The position numbers were made by a program, and so were the translations under genes. Under the pieces are notes generated by a model, which searched no databases, was not told where the DNA came from, and saw nothing but the letters and a program-made list of their open reading frames with translations. From contig CM041297.1 of NCBI GenBank assembly GCA_023052935.1, forward strand, positions 108,491,563 through 108,555,562: a DNA stretch of 64,000 bases. Reading direction: 5' to 3'. Positions 33,882 to 46,353 of the stretch are shown here, piece after piece. Position 1 is the first letter of the stretch, and the number at the start of each line of letters is the position of its first letter. This DNA comes from Piezodorus guildinii. Taxonomy: Eukaryota; Arthropoda; Insecta; Hemiptera; Pentatomidae.

Positions 33882-35314
33882 AGACTGACTCCTGATTATT
33901 CCATCTATAATAGTTTCTACAGTCGACTATACGTCCTCAATGACATTTTTTAAATTAATTTTGTAAAATGTTTAATGTATGAGAAAAAGACAAAAAAAAA
34001 GAAAAAGAAAATTAAAATGAATGATCTAAATACCTATATAAAATTTGTATGTAATTAATTAATAACTAGCTTTTAGTTTTGTAAATATTTCAAGCAATGT
34101 TTCCATTTGTTCTTTCTTACTACTCTGTTATGTATTTTACTCACACGATCTAGTTTTGGTGTTAAATTAATCTCGGTTACTGTTCATTGTAACATTGGCT
34201 AACATATTATAGAAGTAATTAAAATAAAGAAAATAAAATACTGAATTAATAAATAACCAATGTCTAGGGTCCTAATATGTAATGCTTAAAAAAAAAAATC
34301 TGAGGTTGTTTGTTAAATGCGAAGACATGTTGGTATTAGAGGATGTCTCACAAAGAGTAGTTTGTCCGGAATGTGAATAGAACTGTTTCATTTTGCTATT
34401 TCTTATTGCAATTCCTACATGTCTGAAATGCTATGTCATCATAGGATGTCACAGAACCATCTTGTGAAATGGTCACTCGCTTTAGATTATATTTTGTGAA
34501 ACTCAGTAATGGTTATTCGATTTCTTCTAAACAATCATCAGGTGGAATAAGATTTGACGTGTCGGAAACATGAAATATCTGATAATGCATTAGGTTCTTT
34601 CGTCAGCTTTGATGATGGGTACAGATTTCATAATACCTATATTTTTTTCTCAAATACCGAAATTTTTGTGAACTCTTCAACGCTTTTAATTAATTCAGAA
34701 ATAAAATTATTCTAAGATACCTGATTCTGGTCCGATTTGGAATAGATGAATGTCCTTCAATTACTGTATATATTGTATGAATGTGTACTACATCACTATT
34801 ACTACTGTTCATTATGTAACAAATTGTAATATTTCTCAATAAAAAAAAAAATTAACGATATAATAATCCCTAACTATTATTGTTTGTTTATTTATTTAAC
34901 GTCACTTTATGCTATTGTGGCTAGTTTTGTTTTGTATCTTTATCTCTTGTTTTACTCGTTTAAGTTAAATAGTCTAACTTCGTCCTATGCTTGATAAAAG
35001 CAAACTTGTTCCTACCGTTGTATTCCCTTTATACACAATGCTTATTAATCCTTCCCCGAGTTGTGGTTATGTTAACCGAACTAGAACAGTCCAACAGTTC
35101 ATGTAAGTTCTCCGTTTTAGTGACGGCTGTTGGAGATGATTAAGTGTAACGTACTTAAGTGCCTATCTTATTTCCATAGTTTAGTCCTATGGAACTTTAT
35201 TGCTTTTCATATTCGTTGCTTGCCTATTAAAAGCTGTATAAACAGATATACTTAGTTTAGTTATTTGGAAATATCCCATACTTTTTTGTTGTTTTTTTAA
35301 CATAAGAACAGTTA
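33882..35314. other. AT-rich stretch, no gene
   Basis: At 34882-34925 there is a short SINE family 3 scrap (TTATTTAACGTCACTTTATG). A block ending CTCAATAAAAAAAAAA at 34740-34850 resembles 42775-42912 and may be a retroposon 3' end. No gene is seen. Confidence 0.4.
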
Positions 35315-35785
35315 CTGTTCTTGTGTTCAAAAACAAAAAAATACATTAAATAACTATTTTCGCTCTTTTCTCCTTAATTTGGTTATCAAATTCGTTCAAC
35401 TTTTATATTTAGCAGTTTTCTATCAATCCTAATGAGATGATATGGATAATTCTTTTAAATCTATTAAACTAAAGGTACTTTAGAGGAAGAATGTTTTAAA
35501 TATTGGTTTTTAAGCCCTGTTAGACCATTACAATATTAATGGACTTTTACATCATGTAGGTTTAATTCTAATTGAAATAATAAAAACTTTATACTATAAA
35601 ATAATAATAAAATAATTTATTGATACTAATTGAAATAGTCTGATAGGACTTAAATGCTAACTTTCTTAAATTAAATTGCTAATTAAAGTTTTACATTGCT
35701 AATTTTTAATTTTCTTTCTCTAAAGTATCTTTAATTTTATAGATTATAAAAAGAGAACCATATCATCTTATTATTATTAATAAAA
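35315..35785. mobile_element. Two family H fragments in opposite orientation
   Basis: 35315-35560 matches the middle of family H in plus orientation (AAAGGTACTTTAGAGGAAGA, TTTAAGCCCTGTTAGACCAT). 35561-35785 matches the same part in minus orientation. The pair forms a loose inverted repeat directly upstream of a third copy. Confidence 0.6.
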
Positions 35786-35786
35786 A

Positions 35787-36590
35787 TCTGGTGCGGGCAA
35801 CACACGAAAATCAATGAAAGAATTTTCAAATACACTTAAAGATAGAAACACGTGAAACCATTAAAGAATCAGTTAGTTTTATCGGCTTTTCATTACTCTA
35901 TATTAACTTTTACAAGCTCTTGTGTATTTAGTTATCTTTAGTATCTTTAGCTTTTCAACGGTATATCATACATGTATATTACTGCTCTTAAGTTCAAAAA
36001 CAAAAAAAATTGTAATACATTTTTTTTTTCAGTTTTCTCCTTTAGTTATTTTTTAAATTCGCACAACTAAGTTATTTATCAATGCTAACAAAATTATTTG
36101 GTTATTTTTATAGAATCTACAAAATTAAAGGTACTTTAGGGGAATAAAATTTAAAATATCGGCATTTAAGCACTGTCGGATCATTTTAATTAGAATGAAA
36201 CCTACATGACGTTTAAGCCTATTAAATTTTACATCGATAGAGCGAGTTAAATCAAAATCGTCGGACCGTTTTCGAGAAAATCGAAAAAAAGGTGCAAAAT
36301 GCATGGTATAAAGTGGCTCTTCTGGTAAGCACATTTAATGAAAAAGGTTTTGTAACGTCTCGGGCGTATATTTGTCTGAAATATGAGATTTCATTTTCAT
36401 AGGACTTACCGTTTTCGCCCGGGAGTTACCACAAACACACACACACAGACTTACTCACAGACCTTTTTGCGGGACTTGGTTATTTGGACTCAGGAGACCT
36501 TAAAATATGTATTTCCGTTGAAAACTGGAATTCGAAAATTTTCACGATCGCAATACTTTCCCTTACTATTTATAGCAAGTGAAAGTAAAA
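35787..36590 (+). mobile_element. Family H repeat
   Basis: It has the head TCTGGTGCGGGCAACACACG. The subterminal TTTCACTTAC is deleted. The tail hairpin is altered to TTACTATTTATAGCAA, followed by GTGAAAGTAAAA. The short AC run is at 36433-36446. Short frames repeating the words FHRTYRFRPG in several copies reflect shared DNA, not a gene. Confidence 0.78.
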
Positions 36591-38223
36591 ACGGAAAGAT
36601 GTACAAGTAGAACGAATCTGATGATCATCTGAAGGAAAAAGAGAAAAACTATTTTTTAATATATTTTTTTGTTTTATGAACATAAGAACTGTAATGCTCT
36701 ATGGCATAGCACTAGGAATTTCTTGTGTTTAATTATTAATAAGGGAACATTTTTTTTTTTTATTCGTTATTCGAGTTCTACGTATCTTGAAATGTTTTAT
36801 TTGTTTAGTCGATTACAAACGTTTATTATTAAAATAATAAACCAAATCAACAACACCCAATAATATAATTTTATGATGTACTATAAAATTACTTAAACTT
36901 AAAAGGAAAGTAATATATTTACATTCCTAACCTATTTCATAATATTAAGCTATCTAAAATATTTATTGTCACTTCTTGCTCAACATCGTCCAAGTTCTTC
37001 ATAGTCATCGTGATGAACATTTTAACTCAGCTGAGTGAATGAAAAGAGAAAGTGTCATATTTCTTCGCATTGAGATCATTTATAAGACTCGGTCCCGTAG
37101 ATCTACCAGGCATTTGTTATCGTTACATAAGGGACCCTACAGTATTAAACGGAGTGAAAATTATGTTATTGTCTCTTGAAATGTCGCTTGACCGGTTCAT
37201 GTTGCGTAGGCTTCTAAGATATTTTCATTGCAGTGTTATTGCATAGTCTGCGTTACTGCTCTGCATTCTACGAACTATATTACTAATTAGAACGTATCTT
37301 TCTTAAAATTCATAATATATGCGCTTTTCACGTAATAAATAAACTTATAAAACTATTTTCCTAACTTTTAGAAATTTTAGTTGATTCATTTCAATCATAG
37401 ATCATATTTTGCGATGTTTTTTTTTTCCTTCAATATATTTTTTAGTTGAACATAGGAAATCGCCAAAAATTACACATTTAAATACCCGTAACCAAAACTG
37501 TAACGATATATGCAATATGGCATTCATGGAAATTTTCAAATCCCACTTTTACATTATAATTCATGTTTTTAGATACCCTGAGTAGGAATAACCAGTAATA
37601 TATATGTACCAACATTTTTTAAAAGAAAAGTTTATTAAAATAACTAAATGGAAGTTCCACTTTATACCATGATTTTTACTCCTTAAATTAACTGAGCATC
37701 TTAAATTGTTAAATATGAATATAAATTTTTAAAGGATTTAATGATCAAATAAAGGAGATAAAATACTAAGTATTATTCCAGTTTTAAAATACATTTCAGG
37801 AGATAATAGTAGTAATAAATATGTTTAACTTAAAAAGTAGAAGATTTTTAAAAATAAATCATTAAAAGTTATTTGAGGGTAACATGAAGCCCACAAACTT
37901 ACGTTTTTATTATAATTTATTAATTCTAGCATTAAAAATTCCACTGCCAATACCCGACTGACCTACTGCAAATAGTTATCGTGGATGTTCACCAGGTAGC
38001 GCGCATAAGATCAGTGGGTTGTATAAATTTATTACATTAGGTTAAAACTCGTTAACATTTTGTAATATAATAAAATGGTAAATTTATTACAAATTTAAAT
38101 AGTTATAAATGTTTATTTTGCTTATAAAACGAACTTATTTAAGATTTGTTGATTAAAAAAAAATAAATCAACTCACAATACCTCTTGGTGGCCTTTTAAC
38201 GCCTGTAAACTTCACTCTACCAG
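36591..38223. other. Probable intron, AT-rich
   Basis: A 64-codon frame at 37052-37246 lies in a slightly GC-richer patch but I recognise nothing in it. A pyrimidine stretch followed by CAG at 38211-38223 forms the acceptor of the next exon. Confidence 0.45.
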
Positions 38224-38691
38224 ATGCTTGGAGTGTTGATTACTCATTCCATTTTATCATATACTCGTATTCAATTACTTATGGATCTGTCAGTAATTAA
38301 GGATAAAGATGAAGACATCGAAGATTTACCAGCTTCTAGAACAGAAAATTTCTCTGGCCCATCTGCTCCTCCAGGTTTCAAAGCCGAAGAGATTGCTGAT
38401 TCGCCTGCGTCTCCAGATGACAGCTTTGCAGTGGACTCGGTTATTGGGAGCTATAATGAACCCGGAAGTCCCCCATCAGTTATATTCACGCGTAAAAGAT
38501 GGTCAACTGGTGTTCAAACTCCCAAGAGATGGACGAAAAGATTAAAATTAGCCGATCCTGAAATATCGTCAGATCATTCTCCACCGGTGGCCAATTCTAT
38601 AGCGACGCAGACGACTTGCTCGGTTCCACCTACTTGGGAAAGTAATGAAGTCACCAGTGTCGCCGACAGGCTTCAATCAAAGAGTGATTAA
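38224..38691 (+). CDS. Terminal coding exon: short hydrophobic start, long acidic Ser/Pro-rich tail
   Basis: A good acceptor (CTTCACTCTACCAG) ends at 38223. The upstream frame closes at a TAA at 38206, so coding must enter by splicing or start at this ATG. The exon encodes 155 residues to a TAA. Residues 1-12 are hydrophobic (MLGVLITHSIL) and could end a membrane helix; SYTRIQLL follows. An acidic run (KDKDEDIEDLP) comes next, and then a long Ser/Pro/Thr/Asp-rich, probably disordered cytosolic tail containing KRWSTGVQTPKRWTKRLK. GC content, third-position pattern and complexity are far from the AT-rich background. It is in the right strand and order to be the last exon of the tetraspanin gene of 15915, but neither linkage nor family is shown. 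Confidence 0.68.
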   Translation: MLGVLITHSILSYTRIQLLMDLSVIKDKDEDIEDLPASRTENFSGPSAPPGFKAEEIADSPASPDDSFAVDSVIGSYNEPGSPPSVIFTRKRWSTGVQTPKRWTKRLKLADPEISSDHSPPVANSIATQTTCSVPPTWESNEVTSVADRLQSKSD

Positions 38692-38810
38692 CTACCAGAT
38701 GCACCGCATCTATCACATTTTAATTTGTATCTTATGTTTTCAACATGATTATATTGTATGATTATATAATTGTTATGTAACTAACTGTATCTGTAATTAC
38801 ATGATATACT

Positions 38811-38816
38811 AATAAA
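38811..38816 (+). terminator. Poly(A) signal for the 38224-38691 exon
   Basis: AATAAA lies about 120 bp after the stop codon and is followed by an A-rich run. This short 3' untranslated region fits a transcript end. Confidence 0.6.
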
Positions 38817-38819
38817 ACA

Positions 38820-39045
38820 AAAAAAAAATTAAATTTCATTATCATCATGACTTAAGGGAGTCACTACTTTCTGTATACAGTCAGATGGGTAATTTCCTTC
38901 TTTTTTCCGCGATACGTGGCCAGATGAGAGAAAATTGAAAATATATGAATAATGTGTGAATAAAAGACGAGTGTTGGTGAGATTTCATGAAAGTAGTGAG
39001 GGGGAGGGAAGGTATAATTTTTTCAATATAGTCGGATAATAACTT

Positions 39046-39110
<65 letters not shown>

Positions 39111-39121
39111 TTATATATATG

Positions 39122-39153
<32 letters not shown>

Positions 39154-40028
39154 TTAAATCCTATAACATCATTTAATATTTACTTTTATTTATTGATATT
39201 TACTAATGTATAATGTAAAAAGTAACACTTCATTCATTAAATATTATTAAAAATTAATAAACTAAATGATAAAATTATATCAAAATATATAATTGAGTTG
39301 TTTTATTCACATTGTGAAAACAAAAAAATATGATAAAGTTATGTATAAAATATGTTTATTGCTGTTTATTTTTTTTACGCTTAGAGTTTTGATATTTTTT
39401 TGTGCCGACCCAAGGCAATTTTAAATATAATTTAAAACTTTGTTTAAACTAAATCTCTCAACTTAGTTCAACTCAATAAAGCTCAAGTTAAAATGAAAAT
39501 TTAAATGTAGATATTTAAAAATTATAATAAGTTAGGATAAACCAAAGAGACTATGTACCATATGTCCAGTATGGATTAATGGGAATGCTGTGCGACTAGC
39601 GACACGATGTATTTATCTTATATAATATGAAATTGTATGATGATACACTATCGCATACTTTTCATTCATTCACAATCATACATTTACATATTTTACTTTT
39701 CTTTACTCTCGCCGTGTAGCGTGGTCTTTTATGACGTTCTGTTGATCTGTTGATGTTTTACGTCGTTCGACCCAATTCCATCTGTTAAGTCTGAAGGACG
39801 AAACCCTTCATTAGCAGTTTTCTTCCTGAGGTTATCTAAAGTCGAATATTTTAAGCACCACTGACCGCGAATTTCGCACTACACGACAATAGAGATAGGG
39901 AAGTAAAGTTACTGAAAGTACTCTCACAGGAGAGGGGAAAGCCATAATTGTTTTTAATAAAGTCGGATGATATTAACACATTTTTTTGCTGTTTACAAAA
40001 TGTATATCTTTAAAAAACGTTAAAAAAA
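38820..40028. other. Intergenic AT-rich stretch with (TA)n tract and a repeat pair
   Basis: A (TA)n tract with interruptions spans 39054-39136, followed by a T run. Blocks 38988-39046 and 39920-39975 share GGGGAGGGAAGG-like and ATAATT...AGTCGGAT sequence and look like two ends of one diverged repeat. No gene is seen. Confidence 0.4.
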
Positions 40029-40255
40029 TCTGGTGTGGGCATCACACGACTTTCACTAACTTCGACTGTTAAAATCCATTTAAAAGCTATTAAATATACT
40101 TCAATTTAAAAAATATTTTAAGTATATTTTAATAAACCGTGTATTGATTTTCGTAGGAACACGTATGATTTAGATTAAATAATAATATTAAATCCTTAAT
40201 CAGAAATAAGTATATTCCCTATCCCTCACATTATATTAACTTTTACAACTTGGGT
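40029..40255 (+). mobile_element. Family H repeat, 5' fragment
   Basis: The head TCTGGTGTGGGCATCACACG with ACTTTCACTAAC is followed by about 200 bp of 5' body, then the match stops. Confidence 0.65.
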
Positions 40256-40809
40256 GTAGCGTGGCTGGAAGTGATCGTGGTTCTTGTTTCCGTCATGATG
40301 TCCGTCACACACTTTTGTGATCTTGCTCAGATCTACTCTTAGGTAATGCTTATTTAAAATCAATAAATACGCCATCCTGAAATAAATAAAATAAATACGC
40401 GATGCTGATAGTTTCTCTTTCTTCTGACGTCATTTTGACACGCCCACAACTTAACCATTTTTGGACATTGTAATATCCTAGATAATAATTTAAAATATAA
40501 CTTTTTTACTTGGCTTAATATATATAATGGACAAATAAGTATATACTGTTTAGTGAGGATGTATTATAAGGTATGCTAGGTATGTTAAGGCTTTAGTGAA
40601 GGTTAACACTGGACAATACATATACATATTATTTACAGTTTGGTAAATTCTTAATATATTGCTTATTGGACATTAATTTAAAAAAAATAATAATCTTGTG
40701 CATTGAACACATGATAATTTTGTTTCACACATATTTGAAAATAATAAACCATTGTGTGATAATTTTAACTGTTTTAAATAATGTTTAGCAGTTGGTATTT
40801 TTTTTTTCA

Positions 40810-41037
40810 AATTAATTAATTGACAGCAGTTTTTCAATAACGGGGTCGGACCGCACTGTTTTCGCTCCCTTTTAAAGCTTTTAACGACTCACTTAATTTC
40901 CTGGCTAACCCAATTTCCAAACTTAATATACTCTTTAGTCAGTATTCCTTCTGGTAAATAATTTATTTATACTTGTACAAGTAGTGGTAAATGTACATAC
41001 TTTTAATACATTAGTTGAAAGTATTTGTTAAAGTAAA
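40810..41037 (+). repeat. Dispersed repeat R1, copy 1
   Basis: It shares with 41675-41906 a series of blocks: TTGACAGCAGTTTTTCAATA, GTTTTCGCTCCC, CTTTTAACGACTCACTTAAT, TTCTGGTAAATAAT, AATACATTAGTTGAAAGTAT. Direct orientation; moderate divergence. Confidence 0.8.
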
Positions 41038-41674
41038 TTGTTATTCTTTTTTATTAAAAATAAATTTAGTTTTAATAGCTTAAAGCATTACACACTTACA
41101 TGCTTTATATTTATATATGCATACGTTTTTATCATTTCGTATATAGGATTATTGATTGAACACAACTGACAATATCTATTTCCTCTCGACTCAGAATTAA
41201 CTAAGTATTATCGGTTGTAGCTTAATCTTTAGTCTTATAAAGAAAAAATAACTAATGATGAGCAGTTGCAACTTGTGTGGCATCAGAATATTTAATATAT
41301 ACCTGCCGCTCAGTTTTAAAAAAAGAACGAACAGGTGTGACAGCATTGTTTGATTACAGATATTCTTGCAGTTGTATATGGCTGCCTACACTTATCCTAC
41401 AAGTATCCATTTCCTAACATCTTAACGACTGTTTCTACCCGTGTCTTTCCTTTTAAAGAAAGCCGCTTGAGTCATTTTATGCAAGGTTGTTAATATTATA
41501 TCCTATCTCATACCGAATATAATAATGCTCTTTGAAGTTAACTTTTTCCTCCGCCCCCTCTCCCCCAACCTCAAAAAATATTAAAGCTGCCTGCATATTT
41601 ATTGAAATGAACCGGGGCCTTAAATTAATCCAAAATTATTTATATTCAATTCACACTAGTTGTTTTTTAAAAAT

Positions 41675-41906
41675 TAATTAGTTGACAGCAGTTTTTCAAT
41701 AATGGTGCTGGGCCGCAATGTTTTCGCTCCCTTTAAAAGCTTTTAACGACTCACTTAATTTCCTGGTGAACCTAATCAGTGTCCTAACCTAATATAGTCT
41801 GTAGTCAGTATTCGTTCTGGTAAATAATGTATTTATAATTTTGCAAGTACTGGTAGAAGTACGTACTTGTAATACATTAGTTGAAAGTATTTGTTAGAAT
41901 ATAACA
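41675..41906 (+). repeat. Dispersed repeat R1, copy 2
   Basis: This is the second copy of the 230 bp repeat at 40810-41037, about 865 bp downstream. The level of divergence suggests an old duplication or two insertions of one family. Confidence 0.8.
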
Positions 41907-42090
41907 CTTAATTTCGTACATGGATAGATAGATAATTTTTAACCATCTATCTTTTCAGTTCTTTGTTTTTGTTTTTTAAATATTTGATTATACGCCTCTC
42001 TATGTATTAGTGTAGAAGAAGATGAGAATTTTCATTTATCAAATATACAATAGACATAATACAATACAAAGTTGTTAAAGAAATTTTAAC

Positions 42091-42418
42091 GCCCGAAAAG
42101 GACTAATTTACTGTTTTAAAGGATATGCCCGATTTTCATATTTTAAGGACTGTTTTAATTTTTTTTTATTCTAAGTTAAAGTCGCTATTCTCGTTGAAAG
42201 GATTCTTAACAATTGACATTTATTGTAACCAGGATACGGTTCAAAATGGAAGAGAACCTCCATTTTTGACTCGATTCTCCTTTTAAAAGGATACGAATCG
42301 AAATAATTCACTGGTAACTAGGATTACCATACTAAAAAGGACACTTTTTAATATATGAACTCTCTTCCCGATGCAAGAACATGTCCGAAATAACTTAAGT
42401 CTAACTGTCTATATTAGG
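42091..42418 (+). repeat. 345 bp tandem repeat, unit 1
   Basis: It starts GCCCGAAAAGGACTAATTTA and ends CTGTCTATATTAGGGT. Unit 2 follows at 42436 after a 17 bp linker (GGGTGAGCGGGTTAC region). Units differ by only a few substitutions and by the length of one T run. Both hold a TCCATTTTTGACTCGATTCT block and several AAAGGA words. Confidence 0.92.
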
Positions 42419-42435
42419 GTGGGTGAGCGGGTTAC

Positions 42436-42771
42436 GCCCGAAAAGGACTAATTTACTGTTTTAAAGGATATGCCCGATTTTCATATTTTAAGGACTGTTT
42501 TAATTTTTTTTTTTTTTTTTTTATTCTAAGTTAAAGTCGCCATTCTCGTTGAAAGGATTCTTAACAATTGACATTTATTGTAACCAGGATACGGTTCAAA
42601 ATGGAAGAGAATCTCCATTTTTGACTCGATTCTCCTTTTAAAAGGATACGAATCGAAATAATTCACTGGTTACTAGGATTACCATACTAAAAAGGACACT
42701 TTTTAATATAGAAACTCTCTTCCTGATGCAAGAAGCAGTCCGAAATAACTTAAGTCTGTCTATATTAGGGT
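42436..42771 (+). repeat. 345 bp tandem repeat, unit 2
   Basis: This is the second unit of the repeat at 42091-42418. Its internal T run is 10 bases longer and the tail lacks the AAC of unit 1. It ends at ATATTAGGGTAT and then unique sequence starts. Confidence 0.92.
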
Positions 42772-42903
42772 ATTGATTCATTATTGTGTATATATTTTAT
42801 TGTAATTTTATGCTGTGTAAATATTGTATGAATGTAGTATGTATGATATCTTTCACCACTACTATTGATGTCCAATTTACTCAATAAAAATTGTTGTTGT
42901 CGA

Positions 42904-42907
42904 AAAA

Positions 42908-42979
<72 letters not shown>

Positions 42980-42985
42980 TATATA
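42904..42985. repeat. A-run followed by (AT)n microsatellite
   Basis: Poly(A) at 42904-42924 is followed by alternating AT to 42975. The block before it ends CTCAATAAAAATTG, so this may be the tail of a retroposon. Confidence 0.85.
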
Positions 42986-43721
42986 TTAAGAGAAAAAAAT
43001 AATTAAAACCCCCCACATTTTCGACAAGATTTATTTATTTATTTGGTATTTTGCATCTTCCCTTTCGGGTCATTAGCGAATTGAGTTTAACAGACCATTG
43101 TCTCTAAAAAACTCCAAAAAAAAATTTAAAACTTTGTCATTGCTTAGTGCTTCTTTTAAGGCAGGAGGTATTTTATGTCTTGTTCTAGTGTCAGTGTACA
43201 GTGTGCATGATGGTACCATATGTTTTATGGTGGATAGTTGGTTACATGTGTCAAAGAATGGTGAAGCCAGGTCTCTCATTAATAGCAAAAGAGTTAGTCG
43301 TTTAATCTACCGTTGAAAAGCAAATGATTTTTTTGAAAAATGTTATCTAAAATAAAAGGGTGTAAAAGGTAATGCAGAGTGACTAAATGCCATAAAGTTA
43401 AGCAATTTTTGTAAATAATAATTAATATTGGTATATTATGTAATTTAATAAAAGTTCCCATCGATATTTAGACAAAATTAAATTGAAACTTATATTAATG
43501 AATATAAATTAATAGTGTTACATGGTTTAAAATTAAATTAAATAATAAATAAATAAATTAATAAACATAAAGTTCCAGAACTACTCTGTAAAAATTTGTA
43601 GTACTCTATGATATTTAATTTACTTATTTACATTTACATAAATATACGAACTTACTGTCTCCTCAATTTTTAGCAACTCGAATCGTATGCTCTTAAAAAG
43701 CTGACACCCTTCATATATGCC
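42986..43721. other. AT-rich stretch with an unrecognised frame
   Basis: On the minus strand 43073-43288 a 71-codon frame (start MLLMRDLASPF, later RHKIPPALKEALSND) has protein-like composition; a plus frame overlaps it. I recognise neither. A transposon remnant is the most likely source. Confidence 0.3.
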
Positions 43722-43975
43722 TAGTGGGGCGGTCTAGTGGATAGAGCACTAGTCTACTATTCTCCGGATCCTGTGTTCGAATCCCGGCTGTAGCAGAATA
43801 GTATTTATTCTGTTGATTGAGCCGGGGGGCGACCCTAGGGTATGGAGACCCTCCTGGCGGCTGAGCGAGATCTCGGCCTAATCACCTCATTGCCTAGCCG
43901 TTGGCCTAGAAACAGTGCGAATATCTATGTGTTCTGAGCCAAAGACCCTTAACGTGTTGTAGAGGCACAGGTTCA
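43722..43975 (+). mobile_element. tRNA-derived SINE, family 1
   Basis: The head is well kept: A box GGTCTAGTGGATAGAGCAC and B box GTTCGAATCCCGGC. The body has a deletion between CCTCCTGG and CGGCTGAG. It ends at AGAGGCACAGGTTC. Confidence 0.88.
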
Positions 43976-44624
43976 TATTTGACCAGTCTATTTATGAATA
44001 AGGACCTGATCTCATCAGTGGATTATTTAGCAGTGTTTAAATAAATCATGCTCGAATTACTTCCGTTCTTGTCCCTAAAGAGAGAACGCTATTTACAAAT
44101 AAAATACTTTGGTTGTTTATAATGTCATTGTGCCATCTTATCTCCCTAAACCGCTTGTACATATTAAGTTTATCTTGTGAATCATTCCTTGCTAATTTAC
44201 TGCATGACCTTAGCTAGTAATAGTGTTTTAAATGTAATCTCGAGAATGGTTTATATCCCCTTATCTCTTTGTTCAAACTACATTTGTTTGTTTAACCAAT
44301 GGCATTGACGCCTTCCTTGGTCGGCGTCCTTTGGTAACGTGTAATCATTTGAAGCAAACAATTTTCATCGATGAAAAAAAAATTAGAATTCTTTGTTTTT
44401 GTTTTGGAAAGAACAAAATGAAAAAAAAAATTAAATATATAAAAAGTAGCGATATATTTTCTTCTCAGAAGTTCGTAACAGCACCCAGTTTGTTTGTTGG
44501 AGAATTAAAAAAAGGAAAAAACGCGTTGTCAGCGATATTTTTATACCCATTTTGAAATATTCTACAGCCACTAATTTTCGATTTTTTAATTTCAATGTTA
44601 ATATATATTCTAAAAATATGTTTA
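43976..44624. other. AT-rich stretch, nothing recognised
   Basis: A 74-codon Lys-rich frame at 44331-44555 looks like chance. Confidence 0.4.
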
Positions 44625-44945
44625 CTACAACATTTGCTTGACACTAACACTCAAAAATTACCACATACTACAAAAAGACTAATTTATATTACCATCGTAG
44701 GCCTACATGGACATATGGATTTGAGCTATGGGGACTCACCTAAACATTCAATCTTTGCAATCCAAAATCCTCCGAAAGATCCTGAATGCCCTTACTTTGT
44801 CACCAATTAAATAGTCCGCGAAACCCTAAATATCCCATTAGTTGCAGACTAACCTCGAACTAGATATACCTCTTTTAATTTAAAACTACACGTCCGTTCA
44901 AACCGACTCTTCACATATCGGTATGAAGCCCATATGATTAATTAT
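44625..44945 (+). pseudogene. jockey-like LINE reverse-transcriptase C-terminus
   Basis: Plus-strand frames give KRLIYITIV, then PTWTYGFELWG, which is the strongly conserved tail motif of jockey-type reverse transcriptases (K..LY...I.P.WTYG..LWG). This is followed by SKILRKILNALTLSP and, after a stop and frameshift, by RTRYTSFNLKLHVRSNRLFT. At least two frameshifts and several stops are present. No endonuclease or catalytic FADD part is present, so this is a truncated dead copy. Confidence 0.75.
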
Positions 44946-45493
44946 CACATTTTACTTAAATCTAATTTATTGTGTAATACAGTTGTAAATATCACTAAAA
45001 TAAATGTTAATGTGTTCGTATTTATCATTTAAGATGATTTGTATTTTCAATTTTTTTCTGGAATGTTTCTTAGCAGTTTATGGCAGTTCACCCAAAATAC
45101 TCATTAAAAAATAAAATAAATGTATAGATATGTTACAGACTTTACGTATGCAGAATATAATACTTGTCCTGAAAAAGCCGAGACACGTCTAAATGTGGGA
45201 CTGTCACGTCGAAAGTAGGACGTCTGGTGACGTTAGAAATACAAAAAACTAGACGTGATGAGTAGATATGTAATGAATCGGCATTTAGTCTTTTTGCAAA
45301 TATATCAAAATTAATTTTATTTGAAGTAAAACATTTTGGCATAAAAAAACATATTTGATTCTTATGTAAGTTGATGTATGTTAATGGCTATAGTGATTAA
45401 CCTTAACCCACTCTACTAAAGATTTTCCTTAAAAAAATATGTTAGTTTTAAAAATTAGAATACTGTTAACAGTTGATATACGTACAGATGGAT

Positions 45494-46353
45494 TTTACTT
45501 TTACTTACTATATATAGTAAGGGAAAGTATTGCGATCGTGAAAATTTTCGAATTCCAGTTTTCATCGGAAATACTCATTTTAGGGTCTCCTGAATCCAAA
45601 TAACCAAGTCCCGCAAAATTGTCTGTGTGTGTGTATGTTTTAACTCCCGGGCGGAAACGGTAAGTCCTATGAAACTGAAATTTCAAATATACGCCCGAGA
45701 CGTTACAAAACCTTTTTTATCAAAATGAGCTTACCGGAAGAGAGCCACTTTATACCATGTATTTTGCCCCCTTTTTCGATTTTCTTGAAAACGGTTCCGA
45801 CGATTTTGATTAAACTCGCTATATCGATGTAAAATTTAATAGGCTTAAACGTCATGTAGGTTTCATTCTGATAAAAATGGTCTGACAGGGCTTAAATGCC
45901 GATATTTTAAATTTCCTTTCTCTAAAATTTTGTAAATTATATAAAAATTACCAAATAACTTTGTTAGCATTGATAAATAACAGTTAAGCATGTTAGTTGT
46001 GCGAATTTAAAAAAGAACTGTATTGCAATTTTTTTGTTTTTGAACTTAAGAGCAGTAATATACATGTATGATATACCGTTGGAAAGCCAAAGATTTTAGA
46101 AAAAAAAAATATTATCTAATACACAAGAGCTTGTAAAAGTTAATATAGAGTGATGAAAAGCCGATAAAACAAACTGATTATTTTAGATAAAAATATAATA
46201 GATTTTTTAATAAAACACATGTTTCTATGGAAATTCCAGTCAATTAATTCTTTAATGGTTTCACTCATTTTACTTTCACTTACTGTATTTGAAAATTCTT
46301 TAATCGATTTTAAAAAAGGATGTAAGTGAAAGTCATGTGTTGCCCGCACCAGT
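45494..46353 (-). mobile_element. Family H repeat
   Basis: In minus orientation it runs from the head (complement of CTGGTGCGGGCAACACATGA) at 46353 to the hairpin TTACTATATATAGTAA at 45509-45524 and the end TAAAAGTAAAA at 45494. The GT run is at 45624-45635. Confidence 0.8.

Noticed and set aside
33611..33895. Repeated frames with an FHRTYRFRPG motif (also 36383 and 45501)
   Set aside because: These are translations of the same family H DNA; they include the microsatellite (HTHTHTHT) and the frame is not kept in other copies.
39054..39136. Possible CRISPR-like or regularly spaced repeat
   Set aside because: It is a simple (TA)n microsatellite with GTATAT interruptions. No CRISPR array was seen anywhere, as expected for a nuclear animal genome.
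42765..43016. Minus-strand frame with IYIYIY run
   Set aside because: It is a translation of the (AT)n and poly(A) tract.
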